Assembly: GCA_903821635.1 (NCBI GenBank)
Contig: CAIJLV010000130.1
Span: 1-32,426, forward strand
DNA from: an uncultured Verrucomicrobiota bacterium
GTDB taxonomy: Bacteria; Verrucomicrobiota; Verrucomicrobiia; Limisphaerales; UBA9464
DNA length: 32,426 bases
Direction: 5' to 3'
The position numbers and the translations under genes were made by a program. Under the pieces are notes generated by a model. That model saw nothing but the letters and a program-made list of their open reading frames with translations. It did no database searches and was not told the origin of the DNA. Below are positions 7,932 to 15,476 of the stretch, piece by piece; the first letter of the stretch is position 1, and every line of letters starts with the position of its first letter.

Positions 7932-8798
7932 ATGCCCCACAGCGTCAATGAAGACATCGCCGGTCGCCTTGATGAAGTGGCGCGGTTACTGGCTGACCAA
8001 GGGGCGAATCGGTTTCGCGTGCAAGCCTACCAACAGGCGGCCACGGAGTTGCGCCGAATGGCGCGACCGGTTTCGCAAATCTTCGCCGAGGAAGGGTTGG
8101 CTGGCTTGGAGGCCTTGCCGGGTATCGGGCACAGCCTCGCCCGCACGATTCGCGACCTGCTGCGGAACGGCAAGTTGGTGCTGCTCGACCGCCTGCGCGG
8201 TGACCATGATCCCCTAGCATTGTTGCGGTCCGTGCCCGGGATTGGCCCGGTGCTCGGGGGCCGATTGCACGAGGAACTGGGCTTGGAGACACTCGAAGAG
8301 CTGGAAAGCGCCGCGCACGACGGGCGACTGGAAACCCTCGCGGGACTCGGGCCCAAGCGCCTCGCGGGCATCCGGGATTCGCTGGCGCATCGATTGGGTC
8401 GCCTGCGGCGCCCGCCCGTGACGCCGGTGGGCGCGCCCGTCGAATCCGGTGATCCGCCGGTGGGCGAGTTGCTGGAGGTGGACGCTGAATACCGGCGCGG
8501 AGTGGCGGCCGACACGCTGAAGAAGCTGGCGCCGCGCCGTTTTAATCCGACCCGGGAGGCGTGGCTGCCGGTGCTCCACACCACGCGCGGGACGCGCCAT
8601 TACACCGCGCTTTTTTCCAACTCCGCCCGCGCCCACGAACGGCACCAGACGCGCGATTGGGTGGTGCTCTATTGCGACGGGCCGGACGGCGAACGCCAAT
8701 TCACGGTCATCACGGCGGCGTTTGGCCGCCTGAAAGGCCGGCGCATCGTGCGCGGGCGGGAAGCCGAGTGTGCAGCGCTCGCGGAAGGCCGCGCATGA
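7932..8798 (+). CDS. Helix-hairpin-helix protein related to the N-terminus of PolX
   Basis: A protein of 288 residues. The N-terminal 160 residues resemble the DNA-binding region of family X DNA polymerases: NEDIAGRLDEVARLLADQG, then RFRVQAYQQAA, then helix-hairpin-helix motifs LPGIGHSLARTI, VPGIGPVLGGRL and LAGLGPKRLAGI. The polymerase nucleotidyltransferase domain and PHP domain are absent. Instead a different C-terminal domain (about 185-288) follows, with NPTREAWLPVLHTTRG and RDWVVLYCDG, which I cannot name. Binding to gapped or branched DNA is likely from the first half. ATG 7932 is chosen because MPHSVNEDIAG matches the PolX start; GTG 7905 would give nine extra residues. Confidence 0.8.
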   Translation: MPHSVNEDIAGRLDEVARLLADQGANRFRVQAYQQAATELRRMARPVSQIFAEEGLAGLEALPGIGHSLARTIRDLLRNGKLVLLDRLRGDHDPLALLRSVPGIGPVLGGRLHEELGLETLEELESAAHDGRLETLAGLGPKRLAGIRDSLAHRLGRLRRPPVTPVGAPVESGDPPVGELLEVDAEYRRGVAADTLKKLAPRRFNPTREAWLPVLHTTRGTRHYTALFSNSARAHERHQTRDWVVLYCDGPDGERQFTVITAAFGRLKGRRIVRGREAECAALAEGRA

Positions 8799-9826
8799 AG
8801 GCGACCGAACTCCAGCGTGGGGCCCTGAAACGTTACCGCGAACGCTGGCCGCAACTTTTGTTAGCCGGCTACGTCGGTGTGTGGGGCATTACGGCGATCA
8901 AGCCGGTGAATCGGCAGGATTGGTGGTTGGAAAACCTGTTGGTGTTCGCGGTCGTGGGCGCGCTGGTCGGCACGTTTCGCCGGTTCCGATTCTCCAACTG
9001 TGCGTATGGCCTCATTGCCATTTTCATGACCCTACATGCCGTCGGGGCGCATTACACCTACAGCGAAATGCCCGTGGGCAATTGGCTGCGGGACGATTGG
9101 CAGTTCAGTCGGAATCACTACGACCGCGTGGTGCATTTCCTGTTCGGGCTGCTCATCAGCTACCCGCTGGGCGAGTTGCTGGGGCGGGCCGGGGGGCTAC
9201 GCCGCGGCTGGGTCCGAATCGCAACGGTGCAAGCGGTCCTGGCGTGGAGCGCGCTTTATGAGCTCCTCGAAGCCGTGGTCGCTCAAGTGGTCAGTCCGGA
9301 ACTCGGGGCGGCCTACAACGGCATTCAAGGCGATTCCTGGGACGCCCAAAAAGACGCCGCGCTGGCTCTGGTGGGGGCGGTCATCAGCACGACCCTCGGG
9401 CCGGGTTGGCTGGGCTTCGTCGCCGGCATTGCGCCCCCGTCGCCTCCCCCTCGCTTGGCGTCGCCGGTGGCCGAGCGGAGGCGTTGGGATGGGGGGATGG
9501 TGGCGACTGTCTATGTCGCCAGTTTAACGCTCGTGTGCGGGCTGTGGCCGCAGCCGTGGACCCTGCTGCTGGGCCTGTTGGGCGTGAGCGCATGGATGCT
9601 GCAACGATGGTCGCAACGCAGTGACCGGCTGTTCTATTTCGCGGGCTTCGTGCTGGGGCCACTGGTGGAACTATTGGCGGTCTCCTCGGGGGCGTGGACC
9701 TATGCGAAGCCGCTGTGGGTGGTGCCGATCTGGCTGCCCGTCCTGTGGGGCATCGCCTCCCTCTTTTTGAAACGACTGTGCGCCACGTTGCTCTCTGGCC
9801 GTGGCGCTGGTTCCGACCTGAATTGA
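8795..9826 (+). CDS. YjdF-type (DUF2238) membrane protein with C-terminal membrane extension
   Basis: A protein of 343 residues with about nine to ten membrane segments. The first 210 residues fit the DUF2238/YjdF family: LIAIFMTLHAVGAHYTYSEM, then NHYDRVVHFLFG, and later GDSWDAQKDAALALVGA, with conserved His and Asp residues near the membrane. E. coli YjdF ends there; here about 100 more residues add four hydrophobic segments including WVVPIWLPVLWG. The function of the family is unknown. The start overlaps the previous stop as ATGA, and pcm follows after eight bases. Confidence 0.8.
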   Translation: MKATELQRGALKRYRERWPQLLLAGYVGVWGITAIKPVNRQDWWLENLLVFAVVGALVGTFRRFRFSNCAYGLIAIFMTLHAVGAHYTYSEMPVGNWLRDDWQFSRNHYDRVVHFLFGLLISYPLGELLGRAGGLRRGWVRIATVQAVLAWSALYELLEAVVAQVVSPELGAAYNGIQGDSWDAQKDAALALVGAVISTTLGPGWLGFVAGIAPPSPPPRLASPVAERRRWDGGMVATVYVASLTLVCGLWPQPWTLLLGLLGVSAWMLQRWSQRSDRLFYFAGFVLGPLVELLAVSSGAWTYAKPLWVVPIWLPVLWGIASLFLKRLCATLLSGRGAGSDLN

Positions 9827-9834
9827 AAGCCCAT

Positions 9835-10485
9835 ATGAGGAGGAGTGAACTGGAATGGGCCGCGGCTCGTAACCGCATGGTGACGGAGCAGCTCGTGGCC
9901 CGGGACATCGTGAATCCGGCGGTCCTGCGCGTCATGCGGGCGGTGCCGCGGCATGAATTTGTGCCAGCCTCCCTGCGGGAGCAGGGCTATGACGACGGCC
10001 CGTTGCCGATTGGTTTTGGGCAGACCATTTCCCAACCCTACATCGTGGCGTTCATGACCCAAGCCCTGCAACCGCAGGGCAACGAAGTCGTATTGGAAGT
10101 CGGCACCGGCTCTGGTTATCAGACGGCGGTCTTGGCCCACCTCGTGAAGCGGGTATACACGCTGGAGATCGTCCCGGCGCTGGCCCAGCGAGCCGTGGCG
10201 GCGTTCCGCCGCTTGGGCTTGGCCAACATCGACGTGGGGGTGGGCGATGGTTACGACGGTTGGCCCGCGGCGGCACCCTTCGACGCCATCATTGTGACGT
10301 GCGCGCCGGAGCACGTGCCGCCGCCGTTGGTGGCGCAATTGAACGAGGGCGGCCGCTTGATTATCCCGGTGGGACCGGCGGACGACCAAGCCCTGCAATT
10401 CCTCCAGAAAGAGGGCGGACAGGTGCGGCAACGCGAGGTGCTCGCCGTCCGCTTCGTGCCGATGACCGGCCGGGGCCTCGGTTGA
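9835..10485 (+). CDS. pcm: Protein-L-isoaspartate O-methyltransferase
   Basis: A cytosolic enzyme of 216 residues that transfers a methyl group from S-adenosylmethionine to isoaspartyl residues, starting repair of aged proteins. The class I methyltransferase motif VLEVGTGSGYQT is at residues 86-97 (Glu88, Gly90, Gly92, Gly94). The family motif GFGQTISQPYIVA precedes it, and the post-motif PFDAIIVTCAPEHVPPPL is present. ATG 9835 gives the typical start LEWAAARNRMVTEQL. An AGGAGGAG sequence lies directly after this ATG, which fits ATG 9877 as an alternative start, although that would remove conserved residues. It is likely co-transcribed with the membrane protein gene eight bases upstream. Confidence 0.93.
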   Translation: MRRSELEWAAARNRMVTEQLVARDIVNPAVLRVMRAVPRHEFVPASLREQGYDDGPLPIGFGQTISQPYIVAFMTQALQPQGNEVVLEVGTGSGYQTAVLAHLVKRVYTLEIVPALAQRAVAAFRRLGLANIDVGVGDGYDGWPAAAPFDAIIVTCAPEHVPPPLVAQLNEGGRLIIPVGPADDQALQFLQKEGGQVRQREVLAVRFVPMTGRGLG

Positions 10486-10533
10486 GCGGGCGCTCGGCGC
10501 CTCGGGGCAGAGTGGGGGAGTTTTTGTGGTGGC

Positions 10534-10556
10534 GCCGCCAAGGCTCGGTTGGCGGC
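10534..10556 (+). promoter_or_regulatory. Perfect hairpin upstream of hsp20 (first of two)
   Basis: GCCGCCAA - GGCTCGG - TTGGCGGC, an eight-pair stem with a seven-base loop, about 50 bases after pcm. No T-run follows, so it is not a standard terminator. It could be an operator (DNA inverted repeat) or part of a structured leader of the hsp20-lon transcript. Confidence 0.45.
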
Positions 10557-10592
10557 CGGTTCTGGGGGGGCTCAGGTTGAAACGGTCAGCCC

Positions 10593-10627
10593 CGCTCCAA
10601 TGCTCCTTCAGTCTGGGGGTTGGAGCG
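10593..10627 (+). promoter_or_regulatory. Hairpin just before hsp20, possible RNA thermometer or operator
   Basis: CGCTCCAA (10593-10600) pairs perfectly with TTGGAGCG (10620-10627). Inside it, CTCC can pair with GGGG (one T-G pair) around an eight-base loop. The GGAG at 10622-10625, the nearest Shine-Dalgarno-like sequence, is buried in the stem. It is 18 bases from ATG 10644, longer than ideal. Small heat-shock genes in other bacteria often carry such thermometer hairpins; a repressor site is the alternative. No CIRCE element was found. Confidence 0.45.
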
Positions 10628-10643
10628 AACCGTCAAGGCCACC

Positions 10644-11060
10644 ATGGAAGATATCAGCAGCGTCTATTTGCGGCACCTGCAAGGCCGGCTCACGGACATC
10701 GCTTGCCAGCTCACGCGGGTGCGTTACGCCGCGGCTCCCGCGCTGGAAGTCTGGCATCCCGCGATCAATGCCTATCGCTGTCGGGAGCACATTCTGATCT
10801 GTGTTGATCTTGCCGGCGTGAAGCGCGCGGAAATCCAACTGCGCGTCGAACCCCGGCAAGTGTGGCTGCGCGGAGAACGCCCACCGCTGGAACCCCGCGA
10901 GGTGGAAGGCCCGGCCCTACAGGTGCTGGCGTTGGAGATTGATCACGGCGTCTTTGAGCGGGAGATCGTGCTGCCCGCGGAGGTTGATCCCGAGCGGGTG
11001 GCGGCGGAGCAACGCGAGGGCCTGCTGTGGATTCGGCTGCCGCTGACGGAAAAAATCTAA
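10644..11060 (+). CDS. Small heat-shock protein, Hsp20/alpha-crystallin family
   Basis: An ATP-independent holdase of 138 residues. The alpha-crystallin domain spans about residues 30-135: AYRCREHILICVDLAGV, RVEPRQVWLRGER, FEREIVLPAEVDPE and the closing GLLWIRLP. The N-terminal arm is short and the protein ends almost directly after the domain (LTEKI), so the C-terminal I-x-I anchor used for oligomerisation in many Hsp20s is absent. ATG 10644 is chosen; a TTG at 10620 would extend into the upstream hairpin. The lon gene follows after 23 bases, so client holding and degradation are probably co-expressed. Confidence 0.9.
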   Translation: MEDISSVYLRHLQGRLTDIACQLTRVRYAAAPALEVWHPAINAYRCREHILICVDLAGVKRAEIQLRVEPRQVWLRGERPPLEPREVEGPALQVLALEIDHGVFEREIVLPAEVDPERVAAEQREGLLWIRLPLTEKI

Positions 11061-11083
11061 CCGCCCCCCAACCCGGCCACGTC

Positions 11084-13633
11084 ATGGAAGTTCTCCATCT
11101 GCTCCAAACGCCCCCCCCGCCCGTGCCGGTCCCGGCCGAGCCCGCCGCGGTGGCGCCGGCCGATCAGCGCTCGGACCTGAACGAGCACGAGACGAAGATT
11201 CCCTCGGTGCTGCCGTTGCTGCCCATGCGCAACCTCGTGTTGTTTCCCGGCACGGTGGCACCGGTAAGCATTGGCCGGCCCGGGTCCATCAAGCTGATCG
11301 AAGACAGCCTGCCCAAGAGCAAGATCATCGGCATCGTTGCCCAGCGAAATCCCGAGCAAAACGAACCGGCCACGGCGGACCTGTATTCCGTGGGCACGGC
11401 GGCCTTGGTGTTGAAACTGGTTCGGCAGACGGCCACTTCGGTCATCCTAGTGGTGCATGGTTTGCGTCGGTTTTCGGTGGGCAAAATCCTGCAAGAGCAG
11501 CCTTACGCGGTGGCGGAGATCGAGTTGCTGACGTCGCCGCCGCTTCCCCCTGCCGGCGACAAGGAATGGGAGGCGACCGTGAAGAATCTGCGTGATACTG
11601 CGGCGCAGTTGGTCGAGTTGACGCCCGACGCGCCCGACGAGATGCGCGTGGCCTTTCTGAATGTGGAAGATGCGAGCAGCTTGGCTGATTTGGTCGCCAG
11701 CACGGTGAATATGGAATTGGGGCAGCGCCAAGAAGTGTTGGAGGAAGTGGACGTGCCCCGGCGCGTGCGGTTGGTGCAGCAGCGGGTTTCCGCCCAACTG
11801 GAGATCGGCCAGATTCAGCAAAAATTGCAGCAGGATGTTTCCTCGCAGTTCACTGACCTACAACGCCGCGCCTACCTGCGGGAACAGATCAAGGCGATCC
11901 AGAAGGAGTTGGGTGAAGGCGAGGAAGGCGTCGAGCAACAGGTCGAACAACTTCGTCAGCGGCTGAATGAAGGCCAGGCGCCCAAGGAGGTGCTGACCGT
12001 GGCCGAGCGGGAGTTGAAACGCCTGAAATACGTGCCGCCCGCCAGCGCGGAATTCTCCGTGATCGTCAGCTACGTGGAGACCTTGGCGGAGTTGCCGTGG
12101 AACACGTTGAGCAAAGACAACCTCGATCTGCAACAAGCCCAGCGCATCTTGGATCGCGACCACTTCGACCTCGAAAAAGTGAAACGGCGCCTGATCGAGT
12201 ATCTCGCCGTGCGCAAATTGAACCCCAAAGGACGCGGCCCGATTCTTTGCTTTTTGGGGCCGCCGGGCGTGGGCAAGACCAGCCTTGGCCAGTCCATCGC
12301 CGACGCCTTGGGCCGCAAATTCGCCCGCATGAGTCTCGGAGGCATGCGGGACGAGGCGGAAATTCGCGGCCACCGCCGAACCTACATCGGATCCATGCCG
12401 GGGCAGCTCATCCAAGAGTTTCGCCGCTGTGGCACGCGCAACCCGGTCTTCATGCTGGATGAGATCGACAAGCTGGGGACGGACTTCCGCGGCGATCCGG
12501 CCAGTGCCCTGTTGGAGGTGCTCGACCCGGCGCAAAACAAGGCCTTCGTGGACCACTACCTCGATGTGCCTTTCGACCTTTCCCAAGTCATTTTCATCAC
12601 CACGGCGAACTACCTGGACCCGGTGCCACCGGCGTTGCGTGACCGGTTGGAGATCATCGAAATCCCCGGCTACACCGAACACGAGAAGATGGCCATCGCG
12701 CGAAATTACCTCGTGAAACGGCAGCTCGCAGAAAACGGTTTGAAGCCTGAACAGTGCAAGTGGACCGCTGCGGCGTTGACCAAAGTTGCCGAGGATTACA
12801 CCCGCGAAGCCGGTGTGCGCGAATTGGAGCGGCAGATTGGGGCCGTGTGCCGCTCTGTGGCCGCGCAAATCGCGGAGGGCGAGCGCCAGCACGTCAACCT
12901 CACGCCGCTGCTGGTGCAGGCGGTTTTGGGGCCGCCCAAATACATCCGGGAAACCCGCCTCAAGACGGATCGCCCCGGGGTGGTGACCGGGCTCGCTTAC
13001 ACGCCCGCCGGCGGCGAAATCCTCCACATCGAGGCCACGCGTTTCCCCGGCAAGGGCAACCTGACCCTGACCGGCCAGTTGGGCGATGTGATGGAGGAAT
13101 CGGCGCTCGCGGCGCTGAGCCTGCTGCGCAGTCGGACGAAAGAGCTCGGACTCACCGCCGAGATGTTCAAAAACAGCGACATTCACATCCATGTGCCGAG
13201 CGGGGCGGTGCCGAAGGATGGCCCCTCGGCCGGCGTGGCGATGTTCACCGCCTTGGCGTCCCTCTTCACCGACACCCCCGTGCTCTCGTCCGTGGCCATG
13301 ACGGGTGAAATCACGTTGCGCGGACTCGTGCTCCCCATCGGTGGCTTGAAGGAAAAATCCCTCGCCGCCCTGCGCGCTGGCATCAAGCGCATCCTGATTC
13401 CCAAGCTGAACGAAAAAGACCTGCCCGACGTGCCGGCCGAGGCGAAGAAAAAGATCGAGTTCATCCGGGTCGAAAACGTGGATGACGTGTTGGCCGCTGC
13501 CTTGGCCAAAAAACGGGCACCGCGGGCGGTCGTCCGGCCAGTGCCCCGGCGCCTTGGGGCCAAAGCGATCCGCCACCCGCTCGCCCGGGCTCCAGTCTCG
13601 ACGAAGCCCTCCTCCCGCCGGAAAGCCCACTGA
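11084..13633 (+). CDS. lon: ATP-dependent protease Lon
   Basis: A protein of 849 residues that unfolds and degrades damaged or regulatory proteins in the cytoplasm. Order: LON substrate-binding domain (about 40-240, starting LPLLPMRNLVLFPG), coiled coil with YLREQIKAIQKELGE, AAA+ module with Walker A GPPGVGKTS (Lys398) and Walker B VFMLDEIDKLG, and the protease domain with catalytic dyad Ser715 (KDGPSAGVAMF) and Lys758 (GGLKEK). All key residues are present. The N-terminus has a proline/alanine-rich stretch of about 20 residues, and the C-terminus has an unusual Arg/Lys-rich tail of about 45 residues beyond the normal end. ATG 11084 is chosen because the upstream extension overlaps hsp20. Confidence 0.97.
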   Translation: MEVLHLLQTPPPPVPVPAEPAAVAPADQRSDLNEHETKIPSVLPLLPMRNLVLFPGTVAPVSIGRPGSIKLIEDSLPKSKIIGIVAQRNPEQNEPATADLYSVGTAALVLKLVRQTATSVILVVHGLRRFSVGKILQEQPYAVAEIELLTSPPLPPAGDKEWEATVKNLRDTAAQLVELTPDAPDEMRVAFLNVEDASSLADLVASTVNMELGQRQEVLEEVDVPRRVRLVQQRVSAQLEIGQIQQKLQQDVSSQFTDLQRRAYLREQIKAIQKELGEGEEGVEQQVEQLRQRLNEGQAPKEVLTVAERELKRLKYVPPASAEFSVIVSYVETLAELPWNTLSKDNLDLQQAQRILDRDHFDLEKVKRRLIEYLAVRKLNPKGRGPILCFLGPPGVGKTSLGQSIADALGRKFARMSLGGMRDEAEIRGHRRTYIGSMPGQLIQEFRRCGTRNPVFMLDEIDKLGTDFRGDPASALLEVLDPAQNKAFVDHYLDVPFDLSQVIFITTANYLDPVPPALRDRLEIIEIPGYTEHEKMAIARNYLVKRQLAENGLKPEQCKWTAAALTKVAEDYTREAGVRELERQIGAVCRSVAAQIAEGERQHVNLTPLLVQAVLGPPKYIRETRLKTDRPGVVTGLAYTPAGGEILHIEATRFPGKGNLTLTGQLGDVMEESALAALSLLRSRTKELGLTAEMFKNSDIHIHVPSGAVPKDGPSAGVAMFTALASLFTDTPVLSSVAMTGEITLRGLVLPIGGLKEKSLAALRAGIKRILIPKLNEKDLPDVPAEAKKKIEFIRVENVDDVLAAALAKKRAPRAVVRPVPRRLGAKAIRHPLARAPVSTKPSSRRKAH

Positions 13634-13696
13634 ATGCGCCCGGTCGCTCGCTCGAAACCGGGCTCTGGAAGCCCACCTCGAAACCCGAAAATTACG

Positions 13697-14806
13697 ATGA
13701 CTGCCTCCCCTCGTCCGCTGCTTGAGCCCGGAGTGGTGTTGGGCCAATGGTGGCACTTGCTCGAGGACGGGCGGGTGCAATGCGATCTCTGTCCGCGCGC
13801 CTGCAAACTCCAAGCGGGGCAGCGCGGCTTTTGCTACGTGCGCCAAGCCCGTGACGGCGGGGTGGTGCTGACCAGTTACGGCCGGGCTTCCGGCTTCTGC
13901 CTTGATCCCATCGAGAAGAAGCCGCTGAACCACTTTTATCCCGGGACCAGCGTCCTGTCGTTTGGCACGGCGGGCTGCAACCTCGGCTGCCGCTTTTGCC
14001 AGAATTGGGATATCTCCAAGGCCCGGGCCGATGATCGCTTGCAAGCGTGGGCCTCGCCGGAGGCCGTGGTGGCCGCCGCAGAGGAGCACGGCTGCAAGAG
14101 TATTGCCTTCACCTACAACGACCCGGTCATCTTTGCCGAATACGCCATCGACTGCGCCCGGATTGCCCGGCCACGCGGGATCAAGACCGTGGCTGTGACG
14201 GCCGGTTATATGAACGCCGAACCGCGGCGCGAATTCTACGCGCTGATGGACGCCGCGAACGTGGACCTGAAGGCGTTTTCAGAGGACTTCTACCACCGGC
14301 TTTGTTTTGGCGAGCTGGCCGCCGTGCTTGACACGTTGGTCTGGCTGAAGCGGGAGACGAGCGTGTGGCTCGAAGTGACGACGCTGCTGATCCCAGGGCA
14401 CAACGATTCGGTGGCGGAGATTGACGCGCTGTGCGCGTGGTTCCGGCAAAATCTCGGGCCGGACACCCCGCTGCATTTCACCGCCTTCCATCCCGACTTC
14501 AAGCTGCTCGACGTGCCGCCCACGCCCCCGGCGACGCTCACTCGGGCCCGGCAGCAGGCGCACGCGGCGGGGCTGCATTACGTCTACACGGGTAACGTGC
14601 GTGACCTCCCGGGTCAGTCCACGACCTGTGTTGGGTGCGGCGCGGTGCTGATTGAACGCGAAGGTTACCGGCTGGGCGAGTGGCGGCTCGATGCACACGG
14701 CCGGTGCGCCCGGTGCGGCGTGCGGCTACCCGGCTTTTTTGAGGCCCAGCCCGGCCACTGGGGCGCCCGCCGCCGGCCGATTGTGGTTGGGGCCCAGCCG
14801 GGGTGA
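13697..14806 (+). CDS. amrS: AmmeMemoRadiSam-system radical SAM enzyme
   Basis: A radical S-adenosylmethionine protein of 369 residues. The [4Fe-4S] cluster motif is Cx3Cx2C at Cys94, Cys98 and Cys101 (GCNLGCRFCQNWDIS). The N-terminus has the extra cysteine pattern CDLCPRACKL...GFC typical of AmrS/PflA-like members. The C-terminal 60 residues carry a zinc-ribbon-like CVGCG...CARCG. The family is named for genomic association with AMMECR1 and Memo-like proteins, neither of which is in this window; the reaction is not established in what I know. It lies 63 bases after lon and faces tspO, with 15 bases between stops. Confidence 0.9.
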   Translation: MTASPRPLLEPGVVLGQWWHLLEDGRVQCDLCPRACKLQAGQRGFCYVRQARDGGVVLTSYGRASGFCLDPIEKKPLNHFYPGTSVLSFGTAGCNLGCRFCQNWDISKARADDRLQAWASPEAVVAAAEEHGCKSIAFTYNDPVIFAEYAIDCARIARPRGIKTVAVTAGYMNAEPRREFYALMDAANVDLKAFSEDFYHRLCFGELAAVLDTLVWLKRETSVWLEVTTLLIPGHNDSVAEIDALCAWFRQNLGPDTPLHFTAFHPDFKLLDVPPTPPATLTRARQQAHAAGLHYVYTGNVRDLPGQSTTCVGCGAVLIEREGYRLGEWRLDAHGRCARCGVRLPGFFEAQPGHWGARRRPIVVGAQPG

Positions 14807-14815
14807 CGCGGTGGC

Positions 14816-14837
14816 GCGGCTTCAAGAATTCAGCCGC
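14816..14837. terminator. Possible bidirectional hairpin between amrS and tspO
   Basis: GCGGCT - TCAAGAATTC - AGCCGC, a six-pair stem with a ten-base loop containing GAATTC, at the junction of the two convergent genes and overlapping the tspO 3' end. No T-run on either side, so intrinsic termination is uncertain. Confidence 0.25.
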
Positions 14838-15316
14838 CAAAGCGTCAAGTTCAGCAGGGTCGCAAAACTGACCCAAGCCAGATATGGCACCAGCAGGGCG
14901 CCCGCGGCGGGTTTTACCCGCCAGAATTCTCTCAGCGTCACCGTCAAGGCCAGCCCGAGCGCGATGATTTCGAGGCCGGCCAAGTCAGGCCGGTGCAGGC
15001 CGAAAAACAGCGGCGTCCAGAGCGCATTCAGGAGCCATTGCAACCCGAACCAACTGAGCGCTCGGCGTTGCGCCCGCCAACCGCCTTCGCGCCATACCAG
15101 CCACGCGGCCACCGCCATCGAAAGGTAGAGAAAAGTCCACGCCGGACCGAAGACCCAGGCGGGCGGATTCCAAGCGGGTTTCTGCAATTGGGCATACCAT
15201 TCGCCCGGGGGGATGAACGCGGCGGAAATGGTGGCGCTGAAACACAGCAGCAACCAGCCCCCGAGGGCGAAGCCTTGGCGCCCAGCCGAGGGACGCGGAA
15301 ACGCGGTCGGAATCAT
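14822..15316 (-). CDS. tspO: TspO/MBR (tryptophan-rich sensory) family protein
   Basis: A membrane protein of 164 residues with five predicted helices, the family norm. Signature segments are PAWNPPAWVFGPAWTFLY (first loop and helix II), and LQWLLNALWTPLFFGLHRPD (helix III). TspO binds porphyrins and other ligands; in bacteria it is linked to tetrapyrrole and stress regulation. ATG 15316 is chosen for normal length; ATG 15358 and a TTG at 15454 would add 14 and 46 residues of non-conserved sequence. It is convergent with amrS and lies 160 bases downstream of flgL on the same strand, so it may be read from the flagellar transcript. Confidence 0.93.
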   Translation of the reverse strand: MIPTAFPRPSAGRQGFALGGWLLLCFSATISAAFIPPGEWYAQLQKPAWNPPAWVFGPAWTFLYLSMAVAAWLVWREGGWRAQRRALSWFGLQWLLNALWTPLFFGLHRPDLAGLEIIALGLALTVTLREFWRVKPAAGALLVPYLAWVSFATLLNLTLWRLNS

Positions 15317-15476
15317 GGACAGGTAGGTGCCACCGATTTGCGTCCCGGCAAGCCCCATCGTCCGTGGGCTCGCCGAGGAAACCGCGAGGAAAGGGGGGCT
15401 TGCCGCCGGATCGGGCGCGCTGTGCTCAACCACGGGGATCGGGTTGCGGCTCAAGGAGGCGACCTAGCCGGTGGGC

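Noticed and set aside
13634..13696. GGGCT-CTGGA-AGCCC hairpin between lon and amrS as terminator
   Set aside because: Five-pair stem without T-run; lon and amrS may well be co-transcribed.
11858..14089. 743-codon minus-strand frame
   Set aside because: Antisense to lon and amrS, both complete with catalytic motifs; His/Arg/Gly-rich composition typical of antisense translation.
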